From: Flavobacterium sp. KMS
GTDB taxonomy: Bacteria > Bacteroidota > Bacteroidia > Flavobacteriales > Flavobacteriaceae
DNA: 64,000 bases
Direction: 5' to 3'
Assembly: GCF_000813005.1 (NCBI RefSeq)
Contig: NZ_JSYP01000011.1
Coordinates: forward strand, 1 to 64,000
Shown: piece by piece, positions 1 to 8,103 of the stretch
Layout of the letters: every line of letters starts with the position of its first letter
Numbering within the stretch: position 1 is the stretch's first letter
Program-made: the position numbers and the translations under genes
The notes under the pieces: model-generated
Database searches by the model: none
What the model was told of the DNA's origin: nothing
Seen by the model: the letters and a program-made list of their open reading frames with translations, nothing else

Positions 1-112
1 TTTTATGCAAAGGATGAGTTTTGTTTTTCACCTGTTCATATTCTTTTATTAAAAAACGATACTTTTCTAAATAGTTTCGCTCTAAAGTGGAATCTTGACT
101 ATTATTTCTCAT
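1..112 (-). CDS. N-terminus of a possible transposase-like protein (runs off the window)
   Basis: An open frame reads leftwards from an ATG at 112 to the window edge and gives about 37 residues, beginning MRNNSQDSTLERNYLEKYRF. The text is charged and helical. The pattern ERNYLEKYRFLIKEYE resembles my memory of the first helix of DDE transposases found in Bacteroidetes, but no catalytic part is visible, so this is tentative. A perfect 13-bp inverted repeat lies directly upstream of the start. It could equally be an ordinary small helix-turn-helix protein. Confidence 0.4.
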   Translation of the reverse strand, partial: MRNNSQDSTLERNYLEKYRFLIKEYEQVKNKTHPLHK

Positions 113-113
113 C

Positions 114-146
114 GTAACAAAATTTATTAAAGTTAAATTTTGTTAC
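114..146. promoter_or_regulatory. Perfect 13-bp inverted repeat upstream of the first gene
   Basis: GTAACAAAATTTA at 114-126 is exactly complementary to 134-146, with a 7-bp spacer. It starts one base upstream of the ATG of the partial minus-strand gene. The position suggests an operator or a structured 5' leader, but that is inference. Confidence 0.4.
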
Positions 147-271
147 CGAAATATCTAACATTTACAGAAAAGACAAGATTATGGAGTTTAAATACCTTCA
201 AATTAGTTACTATTTCTTTTTATTTTGATGCTCCTTGCGTAATTACTAAATCGATTTAGTATAATGTTTAT

Positions 272-318
272 AAAAAAATCTCACCAATGATTGTAAGACA
301 TTGGTGAGATTTTTTTTA
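272..318 (-). terminator. Intrinsic terminator after trpS
   Basis: The arms AAATCTCACCAATG and CATTGGTGAGATTT pair perfectly around a 9-nt loop. Runs of A and T flank both sides, so the hairpin could stop transcription in either direction. It lies just downstream of the trpS stop codon. Confidence 0.85.
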
Positions 319-327
319 AGTTATTTT

Positions 328-1299
328 CTAGTTAAACCCTAGTTTTACTCGTACTCTTTCCAAAACTTCATTAGCAATAACTGCTGCTTTTTGGGCTCCT
401 TTTTTAAGTAAAGCATCTACTTCGTCAAGGTTATTTATGTAGTAATTGTATTTTTCTCTTTCGGTTTTAAATTTCTCAGTAATCAATTCAAACAAAGCTT
501 GTTTGGCATGACCGTAACCATAATTTCCACCTAAATAATTTCCTCTCATTGTGGCAATTTGCTCTTCAGTTGCGATTAAAGCATAAATTGCAAATGCATT
601 ACAAGTATCTGGATTTTTAGGATCTTCAAGTGGAGTACTATCCGTTTCGATACTCATAACTTGCTTACGTAACGTTTTATCGTCTGAGAATATATCGATA
701 TAATTATTAGCCGATTTACTCATTTTCCCTCCATTAGTTCCAGGAATTAACATACTGTCTTCTTGAATTTTAACTTCAGGAATTACAAAAGTTTCACCCA
801 TTTGGTGGTTAAAACGAGAGGCTACATCACGTGTAATTTCTAAATGTTGCATTTGATCTTTTCCAACAGGAACAAACTCTGCATCATAAAGCAAAATATC
901 TGCTGCCATAAGCATTGGGTACGAGAACAAACCTGCATTTACATCGTCAAGTCTGTCAGCTTTATCTTTGAAAGAATGTGCTAATGTCAACCTTTGGAAA
1001 GGAAAAAAGCAGCTTAAATACCAAGTTAACTCAGTTGTTTGTGGAACATCTGATTGTCTGTAAAAAGTAACACGGTCAATATCCAAACCAAAAGCAAGCC
1101 AGGCAGCAGCAACGCTAAAGGTATTCTCTCTTAGAATTTTACCATCTTTTATTTGTGTAATCGAATGCAAATCTGCGATAAACAAAAATGAATTGTTTTC
1201 TGGTTTGTTAGATAATTCGATTGCAGGAATAATTGCTCCCAATAAGTTGCCTAAGTGCGGCGTTCCAGTACTTTGTACGCCTGTAAGTATTTTTGCCAT
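328..1299 (-). CDS. trpS: Tryptophanyl-tRNA synthetase
   Basis: This class I aminoacyl-tRNA synthetase charges tRNA-Trp with tryptophan, using ATP, in the cytoplasm. The 323 residues are the usual bacterial TrpS length. The HIGH-type signature appears near the N-terminus as TGTPHLGNLLGA, and the KMSKS loop as GGKMSKSANN around residue 195. The segment DILLYDAEFVPVGKDQMQHLE is the typical Rossmann-fold active-site region of the family. The gene is monocistronic: a strong terminator follows it, and upstream lies a long stretch of intergenic repeats. The start MAKILTGVQ fits the family well. Confidence 0.96.
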   Translation of the reverse strand: MAKILTGVQSTGTPHLGNLLGAIIPAIELSNKPENNSFLFIADLHSITQIKDGKILRENTFSVAAAWLAFGLDIDRVTFYRQSDVPQTTELTWYLSCFFPFQRLTLAHSFKDKADRLDDVNAGLFSYPMLMAADILLYDAEFVPVGKDQMQHLEITRDVASRFNHQMGETFVIPEVKIQEDSMLIPGTNGGKMSKSANNYIDIFSDDKTLRKQVMSIETDSTPLEDPKNPDTCNAFAIYALIATEEQIATMRGNYLGGNYGYGHAKQALFELITEKFKTEREKYNYYINNLDEVDALLKKGAQKAAVIANEVLERVRVKLGFN

Positions 1300-1315
1300 G
1301 CTAAATTTTTTCTTA

Positions 1316-1370
1316 ACCGCAAAGTTCGCAAAGTTTTACGCAAAGTCCGCAAAGTTTTTCTCAAAGTTTT
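1316..1370. repeat. CGCAAAG-type intergenic repeat
   Basis: Several close copies of the pattern CGCAAAGTT occur in a row upstream of trpS. The same word family builds the 30-bp inverted repeat at 46608-46702, so at least two dispersed copies exist in this window. No coding potential is apparent. Confidence 0.6.
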
Positions 1371-1451
1371 TATTTATCGGAAAGAATGTTACGTTTTTTG
1401 CTTCAGAATTGCGTTTATGAACAAATGTAGATCAACACTAATTTTAAAAAT

Positions 1452-1853
1452 CCATTTAATCTTTATAATCTGTGGCAAAGTTTTTTACCGCAGAGATCAC
1501 AAAGTTTTTCGCAGAGTGCACAAAGTTTTAACTACAGATTATAAAGATTAATGAGGTTTTTTAACTGCAAAGCATTAAGTTTTCGTAAAGTTTTTTACCA
1601 CAGAGAGCACGAAGTTTTTCGCAGAGAACACAAAGTTCAGCCACAGATTATTAAGATTAACGCGGTTTTTAAATACGGAGAGGTCAAAGGTTTTCGCAAA
1701 GATAGTAAGTCTTTTTTACCGCAGAGAGCACGAAGTTTTTCGCAGAGAATATAAAGTTTAGCCACAGATTATTAAGATTAACGAGATTTTTTAACTGCAA
1801 AGAACACAAAGGTTTTTGTAAAGTTTTTTACCACAGTGTGCACAAAGTTTTGT
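1452..1853. repeat. Tandem repeat array of about 115 bp units beside a GxxExxY gene
   Basis: The motif TTTTTTACCGCAGAG (or ACCACAG) recurs at about 1481, 1591, 1712 and 1824, a spacing of 110-121 bp. Each unit runs through TTTTTCGCAGAG, then CACAAAGTT, then CCACAGATTATTAAGATTAA and TTTTTTAACTGCAAAG. The last copy is truncated close to the stop codon of the next gene. A short inverted copy of the CAGATTATAAAGATTAA part lies at 1452-1480. Short open frames across this array follow the repeat and are not credible genes. Confidence 0.8.
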
Positions 1854-1858
1854 GGAAT

Positions 1859-2236
1859 TTAGAAGTTGTTAATTACTCTTCTGATTCCGTTTTTTAGTAA
1901 AATTTCATTGAAATTTATAAGAAGACCTAGTTTATAGTTTCCCAATTTTAAGTAGGTTAACGTTTGTGCTAAATGAATTGTATTTAAAGATTCTACGCTT
2001 TTAAGTTCAATTATTAGTTTGTTTTCTACCAATAAATCAATACGATAACCACAATCTAGTTTTACGTCTTCAAAAGTTATTGGCATTGCTTTTTCTTTCT
2101 CTACAAAAAGACCATGTTTCGTAATTTTGTAAAATAAACATTCTTTATAGGCATTCTCTAATAATCCTGGACCAAGTGCTTTATGTACTTGAATCGCTAA
2201 TCCGATAATTGCTGTTGATATTTCGTTTTCAGTCAT
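1859..2236 (-). CDS. GxxExxY protein (PDDEXK_3 nuclease-like)
   Basis: This 125-residue protein belongs to the GxxExxY family, which is classed with PD-(D/E)XK nuclease folds but has no firmly established role. The naming motif GLLENAY is at residues 24-30. The later segment CGYRIDLLVENKLIIELKSV carries the D...ExK residues of the nuclease core. The protein is cytosolic with no signal peptide. It lies alone between repeat arrays that point in opposite directions (1452-1853 and 2320-2391). A paralogue at 53475-53879 has the same kind of setting. Whether it cuts DNA or RNA cannot be told from sequence. Confidence 0.85.
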   Translation of the reverse strand: MTENEISTAIIGLAIQVHKALGPGLLENAYKECLFYKITKHGLFVEKEKAMPITFEDVKLDCGYRIDLLVENKLIIELKSVESLNTIHLAQTLTYLKLGNYKLGLLINFNEILLKNGIRRVINNF

Positions 2237-2319
2237 TAGAATTTTGAATAAAACATCAAATTTAACACATTTTTTCTTATAATTATTCTTTGTTTCATAA
2301 AGGGTTAAATTCTCACTTT

Positions 2320-2391
2320 CTTTTCTCTGCGAAAAACTTTGGGCTCTCTGTGTTAAATAAACATCTTGTTAATTTTGCGGTAAATAAAAAA
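2320..2391. repeat. Inverted copy of the 115-bp repeat unit
   Basis: Read on the minus strand this region gives ACACAGAGAGCCCAAAG followed by TTTTTCGCAGAG, the core of the tandem array at 1452-1853 but in reverse orientation. The GxxExxY gene is thus bracketed by oppositely oriented repeats. The rest of the gap up to 2426 is AT-rich and shows nothing else. Confidence 0.65.
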
Positions 2392-2426
2392 GTTTGCAGT
2401 TAATTTCAGTGCTAGTAAATTCTTTT

Positions 2427-2458
2427 TTGCAAAATTCATTTCTCTTTTATTACTTTTG
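2427..2458 (+). promoter_or_regulatory. Bacteroidetes-type promoter, possibly giving a leaderless mRNA
   Basis: TTG at 2427-2429, a 21-nt spacer and TACTTTTG at 2451-2458 fit the flavobacterial -33/-7 consensus. The -7 box ends only 5 nt before the ATG at 2464, so transcription would start at or next to the start codon. Confidence 0.5.
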
Positions 2459-2463
2459 AATCT

Positions 2464-3261
2464 ATGAAAGGATTTAAAATTGTTTTTTGGGTTATTTGGC
2501 GTGTTTGGTTTTATGTTTTAATGGCCATCCCGATATTGGTAATGTTTCCGTTTTTAGTACTATCGATTCTTACCGAAAGTGGCTATCCCTATTTCTTTAA
2601 AATGGCAAGAATTTGGGCAAAATTTATTCTTTTCGGAATGGGTTTTTATTACAAAGTAGAGAAGGAGCAAGCTTTAGATCCTAATAAGAGCTACATGATT
2701 GTGGCTAATCATACTTCGATGACTGACATTATGCTAACGTTGGCTATTATTAAAAATCCGTTCGTTTTTGTTGGAAAAAAAGAACTTTCGAAGATTCCAT
2801 TGTTCGGATTTTTCTACAAAAGAACTTGTATTCTAGTTGATAGAAAATCATCTAAAAGTAAAATGGATGTTTTTAACCGAGCTCAAAAGCGTTTGAGTCA
2901 AGGTTTGAGCATTTGTATTTTTCCTGAAGGTGGAGTTCCAGATGATGAATCGATTGTTTTGGACGAGTTTAAAGATGGCGCTTTTCGTTTAGCAGTTGAG
3001 CACCATATTCCGATTGTTCCGATTACTTATGCGGATAATAAAAAGCGATTTTCGTATACATTTTTTAGCGGAAGCCCAGGAAAAATGAGAGTAAAAATTC
3101 ACTCGTTTATAGAAACAGCAAATCTGAATCCAGAAGATAGAAAAGATCTTCGTGATCAGGTAAGACAGCTGATTTATAAGCAATTGTTAGTGTTTCGCAA
3201 AGACAAAATCTTTCAGGAAGATATTGTCTTGCAAAAACAAGAGTCAAGCGTTAATTCTTAA
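2464..3261 (+). CDS. Lysophospholipid / 1-acyl-glycerol-3-phosphate acyltransferase
   Basis: This PlsC-type enzyme (265 residues) would move a fatty acyl group onto the sn-2 position of lysophosphatidate during phospholipid synthesis at the inner membrane. A hydrophobic N-terminal anchor of about 40 residues is followed by the HX4D catalytic motif in NHTSMTD and the substrate-binding FPEGG motif. The C-terminal 60 residues are charged and more variable. The gene is monocistronic. A promoter-like element ends 5 nt before the ATG, and the next in-frame ATG would cut into the membrane anchor, so this start is kept. The exact acyl acceptor is not proven; a second paralogue lies at 42751-43485. 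Confidence 0.88.
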   Translation: MKGFKIVFWVIWRVWFYVLMAIPILVMFPFLVLSILTESGYPYFFKMARIWAKFILFGMGFYYKVEKEQALDPNKSYMIVANHTSMTDIMLTLAIIKNPFVFVGKKELSKIPLFGFFYKRTCILVDRKSSKSKMDVFNRAQKRLSQGLSICIFPEGGVPDDESIVLDEFKDGAFRLAVEHHIPIVPITYADNKKRFSYTFFSGSPGKMRVKIHSFIETANLNPEDRKDLRDQVRQLIYKQLLVFRKDKIFQEDIVLQKQESSVNS

Positions 3262-3481
3262 AAAGTAAATTTTGCCTTATCGATGAATGATTTTTTTCGA
3301 AATAAAATTCATTACAATTCTTAATTTTCTTTTTGTTATCCAGTGATTTTGGAATAACGTTTCCAGTTTCTTCTTCATCTTTTATGTTTTAAAAATTCAT
3401 AACAATGAGCCTTTTTAAGGCTTAAAAACTACTATTCTTTGTATAGATGTGATTTTTAGAAAAAGGTTGCGTAAAAAGCAC

Positions 3482-3509
3482 AAAAAAACCCGAATTATAT
3501 TCGGGTTTT
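3482..3509 (-). terminator. Intrinsic terminator of recA
   Basis: Read on the minus strand, AAAACCCGA pairs with TCGGGTTTT and a run of seven T follows. It lies directly after the recA stop codon. Confidence 0.85.
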
Positions 3510-3514
3510 ATATT

Positions 3515-4546
3515 TTAGGCGCTTGCCAATTCTTTGATATGTGCTTTAATCTTAACTTCTAGCTCTTCTGCCAATTCAGGATTGTCTTTAATTAGCGATT
3601 TTACTGCATCACGACCTTGTCCTAATTTTGTTTCACCGTAGCTAAACCATGAACCTGCTTTTTTAACGATTTCAAATTCAACAGCTAAATCTAAAATTTC
3701 TCCTGTTTTAGAAACTCCTTCTCCGTACATAATGTCGAATTCGGCAGTTTTAAAAGGTGGAGCAACTTTGTTTTTAACGATTTTTACTTTGGTTCTGTTA
3801 CCAATTACGTTATCACCGTCTTTAATTTGAGATGAACGACGAATATCGATACGTACCGAAGCGTAGAATTTTAATGCATTACCACCCGTTGTTGTTTCTG
3901 GATTTCCAAACATTACACCAATTTTTTCTCTTAACTGGTTAATGAAGAATACTGTACAATTTGTTTTGCTAATTGTACCTGTAAGTTTACGAAGTGCCTG
4001 AGACATTAAACGTGCGTGAAGACCCATTTTAGAATCTCCCATTTCTCCTTCAATCTCACTTTTTGGTGTTAAAGCAGCAACAGAGTCAATTACCACAATA
4101 TCAATTGCTCCAGAACGAATTAAGTTCTCTGCAATCTCTAGTGCTTGTTCTCCATTGTCTGGTTGAGAAATAATTAGGTTCTCGATATCGATTCCTAATT
4201 TTTCAGCATAGTTTCTATCAAAAGCATGCTCAGCATCAATAAATGCAGCAATTCCACCCGCTTTTTGAGCTTCGGCAATAGCATGTAATGTTAGTGTTGT
4301 TTTACCAGAAGATTCTGGTCCGTATATTTCGATAATTCTTCCTTTTGGGTAACCGTTTACTCCTAAGGCTAAATCTACTCCTAATGATCCTGATGAAATT
4401 GTTTCTACTTCAACAATGGCTTTATCGCCCATTTTCATCACGGTTCCTTTTCCGTAAGTCTTATCAAGTTTATCAAGCGTAAGTTGTAGCGCTTTTAATT
4501 TGGCTTCTTTCTCTGAACTCATCTCTTTTTTTTCTTTTTCTTTCAT
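3515..4546 (-). CDS. recA: Recombinase RecA
   Basis: RecA forms ATP-dependent filaments on single-stranded DNA, catalyses strand exchange and triggers LexA-type self-cleavage. The 343 residues match the family length. The Walker A motif GPESSGKT is at residues 76-83. The Walker B-like strand [12 protein letters not shown] and the DNA-binding loop regions ([22 protein letters not shown] and [22 protein letters not shown], here only as landmarks) are intact. The tract [16 protein letters not shown] at the N-terminus is highly charged; a start at the internal Met9 (MSSEKEAK) is also possible. No LexA-type operator was recognised upstream. A terminator follows. Confidence 0.97.
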   Translation of the reverse strand: MKEKEKKEMSSEKEAKLKALQLTLDKLDKTYGKGTVMKMGDKAIVEVETISSGSLGVDLALGVNGYPKGRIIEIYGPESSGKTTLTLHAIAEAQKAGGIAAFIDAEHAFDRNYAEKLGIDIENLIISQPDNGEQALEIAENLIRSGAIDIVVIDSVAALTPKSEIEGEMGDSKMGLHARLMSQALRKLTGTISKTNCTVFFINQLREKIGVMFGNPETTTGGNALKFYASVRIDIRRSSQIKDGDNVIGNRTKVKIVKNKVAPPFKTAEFDIMYGEGVSKTGEILDLAVEFEIVKKAGSWFSYGETKLGQGRDAVKSLIKDNPELAEELEVKIKAHIKELASA

Positions 4547-4615
4547 GTGAATTTTTATAATTTTTTCATTTCAAAACAAATCAGAAAGTTAATAACTTGC
4601 TGATTTAGATTTGTA

Positions 4616-4957
4616 TCAGGCTTGTAATTCAGTTATTTCAAATAAAATTTCTTCCAGCTTACGGGTAATTTCTTTTTGGGATTTTGAAGCTTCAATTTTT
4701 ACAGGATGTTCCCAATTTTCATTTTTGATAATGTATATTTTGAATATACCGTTATTTTTTGAAACATTTCCATACCAGCCTAAGTCTACAATTAGATCTA
4801 GTCTTTCTAGTTTGATTTGCAGTAAATCTTCACAAAGATAGAATAGATTATTTTCTTCAGCATATTCTAATTCAGGATCATACGTGTAAAATTTATTTTC
4901 AATTATTTTACAATCAATCGGCATTCTGAATTTTTGTAATTCTAGTTTCATTTTCAA
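4616..4957 (-). CDS. Conserved hypothetical protein upstream of recA
   Basis: I do not recognise a named family in these 113 residues. The protein is soluble and acidic, with no signal peptide or membrane segment. Its first half is rich in Glu, Tyr and Leu (YDPELEYAEENNLFYLCEDL); the second half alternates beta strands and ends in a short helix (KEITRKLEEILFEITEL). It lies 69 bp upstream of recA on the same strand and might be co-transcribed with it. Codon use matches the neighbours, so it looks like a real gene. Confidence 0.7.
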   Translation of the reverse strand: MKMKLELQKFRMPIDCKIIENKFYTYDPELEYAEENNLFYLCEDLLQIKLERLDLIVDLGWYGNVSKNNGIFKIYIIKNENWEHPVKIEASKSQKEITRKLEEILFEITELQA

Positions 4958-5064
4958 AAAGTTACCCTAATGTTTTGATTTCAACTGATTTATAATTTTG
5001 TAAAATTAGTTCTTTTTTTTGAAGTTTGATTCTCTCAAATTGTTCCAAATTGTCACAAATTTCA

Positions 5065-5574
5065 CTATAAAAATAAAGCCTTTAATTCTGTAGCTTCAGA
5101 AGGTTTTATTTTCCCGGCAAGTAGTAAACTCAATTGTTTGCGACGTAAAGCAGCATCAAAACGTTGTTTTTCAAGGTCAGTTTCCGGATCAATTGGTGGT
5201 ACTTCTACTGGTCTTCCTGTATCATCTACTGCTACAAATGTGTAAATGGCTTCGTTAGCTTTTGTACGAAATCCCGATTCGCGATCTTCAACCCAAACGT
5301 CGATAAATATCTCCATAGAACTTTTAAAAGATCTGGACACTTTTGCTTCAATTGTTACAACAGCACCCAGGGGAATTGCTCTGTTAAAAGCCACGTGATT
5401 TACAGAAGCTGTAACTACAATTCGGCGTGAATGTCTTCGGGCAGCAATACTTGCAGCACGATCCATTCTGGCCAATAATTCGCCACCAAATAGATTGTTT
5501 AAGGGATTTGTTTCGCTTGGTAAAACTAAATCGGTTAATATTGTTAAAGATTCTGAAGGATGTTTAGGTTTCAT
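5065..5574 (-). CDS. Acyl-CoA thioesterase (hotdog fold, YciA/BACH type)
   Basis: This cytosolic enzyme would hydrolyse acyl-CoA to free acid and CoA. The 169 residues form a single hotdog domain. The diagnostic segment LFGGELLARMDRAASIAARR contains the catalytic Asp and the helix capped by glycines that define the YciA/BACH group. It is followed by strands around VNHVAFNRAIPLGAVVTIEA. The C-terminal tail is Leu/Lys-rich. The start MKPKHPSESLTILTDLVLPSETN agrees with the family, in which a short strand precedes the FGG motif. The gene stands alone. The chain-length preference cannot be read from sequence. Confidence 0.88.
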   Translation of the reverse strand: MKPKHPSESLTILTDLVLPSETNPLNNLFGGELLARMDRAASIAARRHSRRIVVTASVNHVAFNRAIPLGAVVTIEAKVSRSFKSSMEIFIDVWVEDRESGFRTKANEAIYTFVAVDDTGRPVEVPPIDPETDLEKQRFDAALRRKQLSLLLAGKIKPSEATELKALFL

Positions 5575-5709
5575 TTAATTGTTATGTTGTTGATTTTTAA
5601 TATTTTAATAATTAAAACATTAAAATGTATTATTTGGCTCAAATGTAATCAATAATTAGATTTCTTAGAATGTTAGTCTTCTTAGATTTTTGATAAATTA
5701 TTTAAAGCT

Positions 5710-6891
5710 TTAATCTATTCGTTCTCCTTTGATGTTCAAATAAAATGTTTCGCCGTTAAGTTCTACTTCTGTTCTTTCTCCGCAATAGCATGTCATAGAA
5801 TCGTATTTAAAAGGAATTATAGTTTGTCCTTTTTTATTGATTAATCCCCATTTATTATTAATACTTGCTGAAGTATATTCGCCATCAAAAGCAAAGATTG
5901 AATCATATTTTAAAGGAATAATTTCTTTACCTGTTACATCGATGTATCCTACTTTTTCTTTAAGAATAACTTGTGCAATATTCCCTTCCAGAGCGAATAT
6001 TTTATCATATTTAGGAGGAACTACTTCTTTACCTTTTGCATTCATTAACCCCCATTTGTTGTTTGTAACTATTATTGCAAAACCATTCGTAAAATCAAAG
6101 GCATCATCGTATTTTAGAGATACAACTTCTTTTCCTGTTTGGTCAACAAATCCAGTTTTGTTGTTTAAAGTTACTAATGAAAAACCACCTTCAGACCCAT
6201 AAACTTTATCATATTTTATTGGAGTTATTTCTTTTCCGTTATTATCGATTAAACCTTGTTTTTCGTTAATGACAACAATTGCTAAACCATTATGATAGGC
6301 AAAAATCTGATCGTATTTTGGTGCTACAATTTGTTTTCCAGCTTCATTTACGGTACCATATTTAGAACCTTGTTTTACAGCAAAAAAGCCTTCTTCGGGA
6401 GCTAAAACTTCGTCGTATGTAGGAACTAGTATTTCTTTGGCGTTTAAATCGATAAATCCATATTTATTATTAAGAACCGTAATGAAATAACCCGAGTCTG
6501 GAGCAAATATTCTGTCATATTTAGGCGCTAAAATTTCTTTTCCTGTATTGTTTACAATACCCGATTTATTGTTTTTAACTACAATAAAAAGTCCTTCTTT
6601 TGGAGCAAATATATCATCATATTTAGGCGCTAGTATTTCTCTTCCTGTTCCATCAATAAAGCCCTGTTTTTTATTTTTAACGACGATAAAGAAACCTTCT
6701 TCTGGCGCAAACATCTTATCATATTTTGGAGCCAGGATATAGTTTCCTTCTTCATCTATTAATCCCCATTTATCTGTAACAGGATCTGAATAAGCTTCTT
6801 GTGCAATAGTTTTTCCTTGAGTTATTAATGCTAATAATAATAAGAATATGGTTTTGTTTAATTTTAGATGTTTCATAAAATGAGATTTCAA
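5710..6891 (-). CDS. Exported WG-repeat protein, long copy
   Basis: The protein has 393 residues: a signal peptide (hydrophobic core KTIFLLLLALITQG), then ten consecutive units of 34 residues in the WG/KWG-repeat style. Each unit has the form K-x-G-[FL]-[IV]-D...G-K-E-[IV]...KYD...G. The C-terminal cap reads ETFYLNIKGERID, nearly the same as in the upstream gene. WG repeats are thought to fold as a beta-rich solenoid or propeller and to bind proteins; their precise role is unknown. Its ATG overlaps the stop of the upstream paralogue by 4 bp, so the two are translationally coupled and almost certainly one operon created by duplication. Confidence 0.85.
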   Translation of the reverse strand: MKSHFMKHLKLNKTIFLLLLALITQGKTIAQEAYSDPVTDKWGLIDEEGNYILAPKYDKMFAPEEGFFIVVKNKKQGFIDGTGREILAPKYDDIFAPKEGLFIVVKNNKSGIVNNTGKEILAPKYDRIFAPDSGYFITVLNNKYGFIDLNAKEILVPTYDEVLAPEEGFFAVKQGSKYGTVNEAGKQIVAPKYDQIFAYHNGLAIVVINEKQGLIDNNGKEITPIKYDKVYGSEGGFSLVTLNNKTGFVDQTGKEVVSLKYDDAFDFTNGFAIIVTNNKWGLMNAKGKEVVPPKYDKIFALEGNIAQVILKEKVGYIDVTGKEIIPLKYDSIFAFDGEYTSASINNKWGLINKKGQTIIPFKYDSMTCYCGERTEVELNGETFYLNIKGERID

Positions 6892-7550
6892 TTTTTAGAA
6901 GTACGTTCTCCTTTTGAGTTAATATAAAATGTTTTTCCGTTTAGTTTTACTTCTGCGATACCCTTATTAAACGGCGTTACTCCGTCATATTTTAATGGGA
7001 TAACTTCTTTGCCAGTTTGGTCGATAAATCCCCATTTTTTGTTAAGAAGTACTAACGTAAGACCGTCACTTAACCAACCAATATTATCATATTTTATGGG
7101 AGTTATTTCTTTTCCGGTTTTATCGATTAGTCCGTATTTGTTGTTAATGATTACATTGGCTTGACCTTTATTAAAAAAGCCTGTATCATCGTATTTTAGA
7201 GATGTTATTTCTTTGCCATTTTGGTCGATGAATCCCCATTTGTTATCAAGGGAAACTGATGAAAATCCTTCTTCAAAGGGGGTTACCATGGTGTATTTTA
7301 GGGGTGTTATTTCGTTTCCTTTTTCGTCTATAAATCCCCATTTATAATCTAGTACTATTGGTGCGAAACCTTCATCAAATGAATAAATAGCATCATATTT
7401 TGGTGAACAAATAACAATTCCTTTTTCGTTTTTTAGTCCGTACTTATCTTGTATAGAATCTATAAATACTTCTTGGCCAAATGATTTTCCTTGAAATGAG
7501 AATATCAAAAAAAGATAAAAAATGTGTTTGCTCAATTTTAAATGATTCAT
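6888..7550 (-). CDS. Exported WG-repeat protein, short copy
   Basis: This 220-residue protein has a signal peptide (KHIFYLFLIFSFQGKSFGQ) and five 34-residue WG repeats, for example KWGFIDQTGKEVIPLKYD. The cap KTFYINSKGERTSKN matches that of the downstream ten-repeat protein. Both proteins begin their first repeat after a similar stretch (VTDKWGL versus IQDKYGL), which supports a common origin with a change in repeat number. It is first in the two-gene operon. The likely location is periplasm or outer surface. No function can be assigned. Confidence 0.83.
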   Translation of the reverse strand: MNHLKLSKHIFYLFLIFSFQGKSFGQEVFIDSIQDKYGLKNEKGIVICSPKYDAIYSFDEGFAPIVLDYKWGFIDEKGNEITPLKYTMVTPFEEGFSSVSLDNKWGFIDQNGKEITSLKYDDTGFFNKGQANVIINNKYGLIDKTGKEITPIKYDNIGWLSDGLTLVLLNKKWGFIDQTGKEVIPLKYDGVTPFNKGIAEVKLNGKTFYINSKGERTSKN

Positions 7551-7715
7551 AAATTTTAAATTTCAGGTATTTGTTTCTCGACTAGAAATTCTGATAATCA
7601 TCTAGTTAGTTAGAAACAAATAGTTGTTCACCAGATGTTATATCAAGTAACATTTGGCTTAAAAAAATGGTTAAAACAGGGAAGTTTGTTTTATAAATCT
7701 ATTGAACTATTTTTC

Positions 7716-8099
7716 TTAGTTTAACCAATAAACGCCAATAACAGCTGGAATGAAATAAATTGCAATTGTTCTTGCACCATCATAATCCTTTGCCAATCGT
7801 TGTCCAAAAAGTAACATTATTAGTGTAATACAAGAAAAAATTGCGCCGTAGAATCCAAATTCTCTTCCGCTGTTTAAGAATAATTGTATTGAACCAACGA
7901 TACATAAAATTCCTGAAATTAATTCTAAAACCAGAATATTAAATAAGGCAAGTGGTACTTGGTTCTTAAGTTGTGTTTGGGAAAAATGTCCCTTTAGCCA
8001 ACTTACATTATCTTTCCAATAAAATATTTTGTCGTAAGCAGATTGAATAAATGTAACAGCTAAAAATACTAAAATTAGTATGGAGGCAATATTGTTCAT
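7716..8099 (-). CDS. DoxX-like four-helix membrane protein
   Basis: The 127 residues contain four hydrophobic segments, near residues 1-18, 48-70, 77-96 and 105-125, the usual DoxX/DoxD-like layout. The helix-connecting loop FYWKDNVSWLKGHFSQT and the later GQRLAKDYDGAR are hydrophilic. DoxX-family proteins are small inner-membrane proteins linked to quinone or redox processes, but this member has no proven activity. The gene ends 4 bp after the holB stop codon region on the same strand (holB ends at 8104), so it is probably co-transcribed from the holB promoter without being functionally linked. Confidence 0.7.
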   Translation of the reverse strand: MNNIASILILVFLAVTFIQSAYDKIFYWKDNVSWLKGHFSQTQLKNQVPLALFNILVLELISGILCIVGSIQLFLNSGREFGFYGAIFSCITLIMLLFGQRLAKDYDGARTIAIYFIPAVIGVYWLN

Positions 8100-8103
8100 C
8101 TTT

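Noticed and set aside
1193..1754. Three overlapping plus-strand frames of 67-98 codons
   Set aside because: They run across trpS antisense and the tandem repeats; the encoded text (VFYHREHEVFRREHKV) only reflects the repeat.
4598..4615. TAGATTTG match on the plus strand near recA
   Set aside because: It faces away from recA and no plus-strand gene follows.
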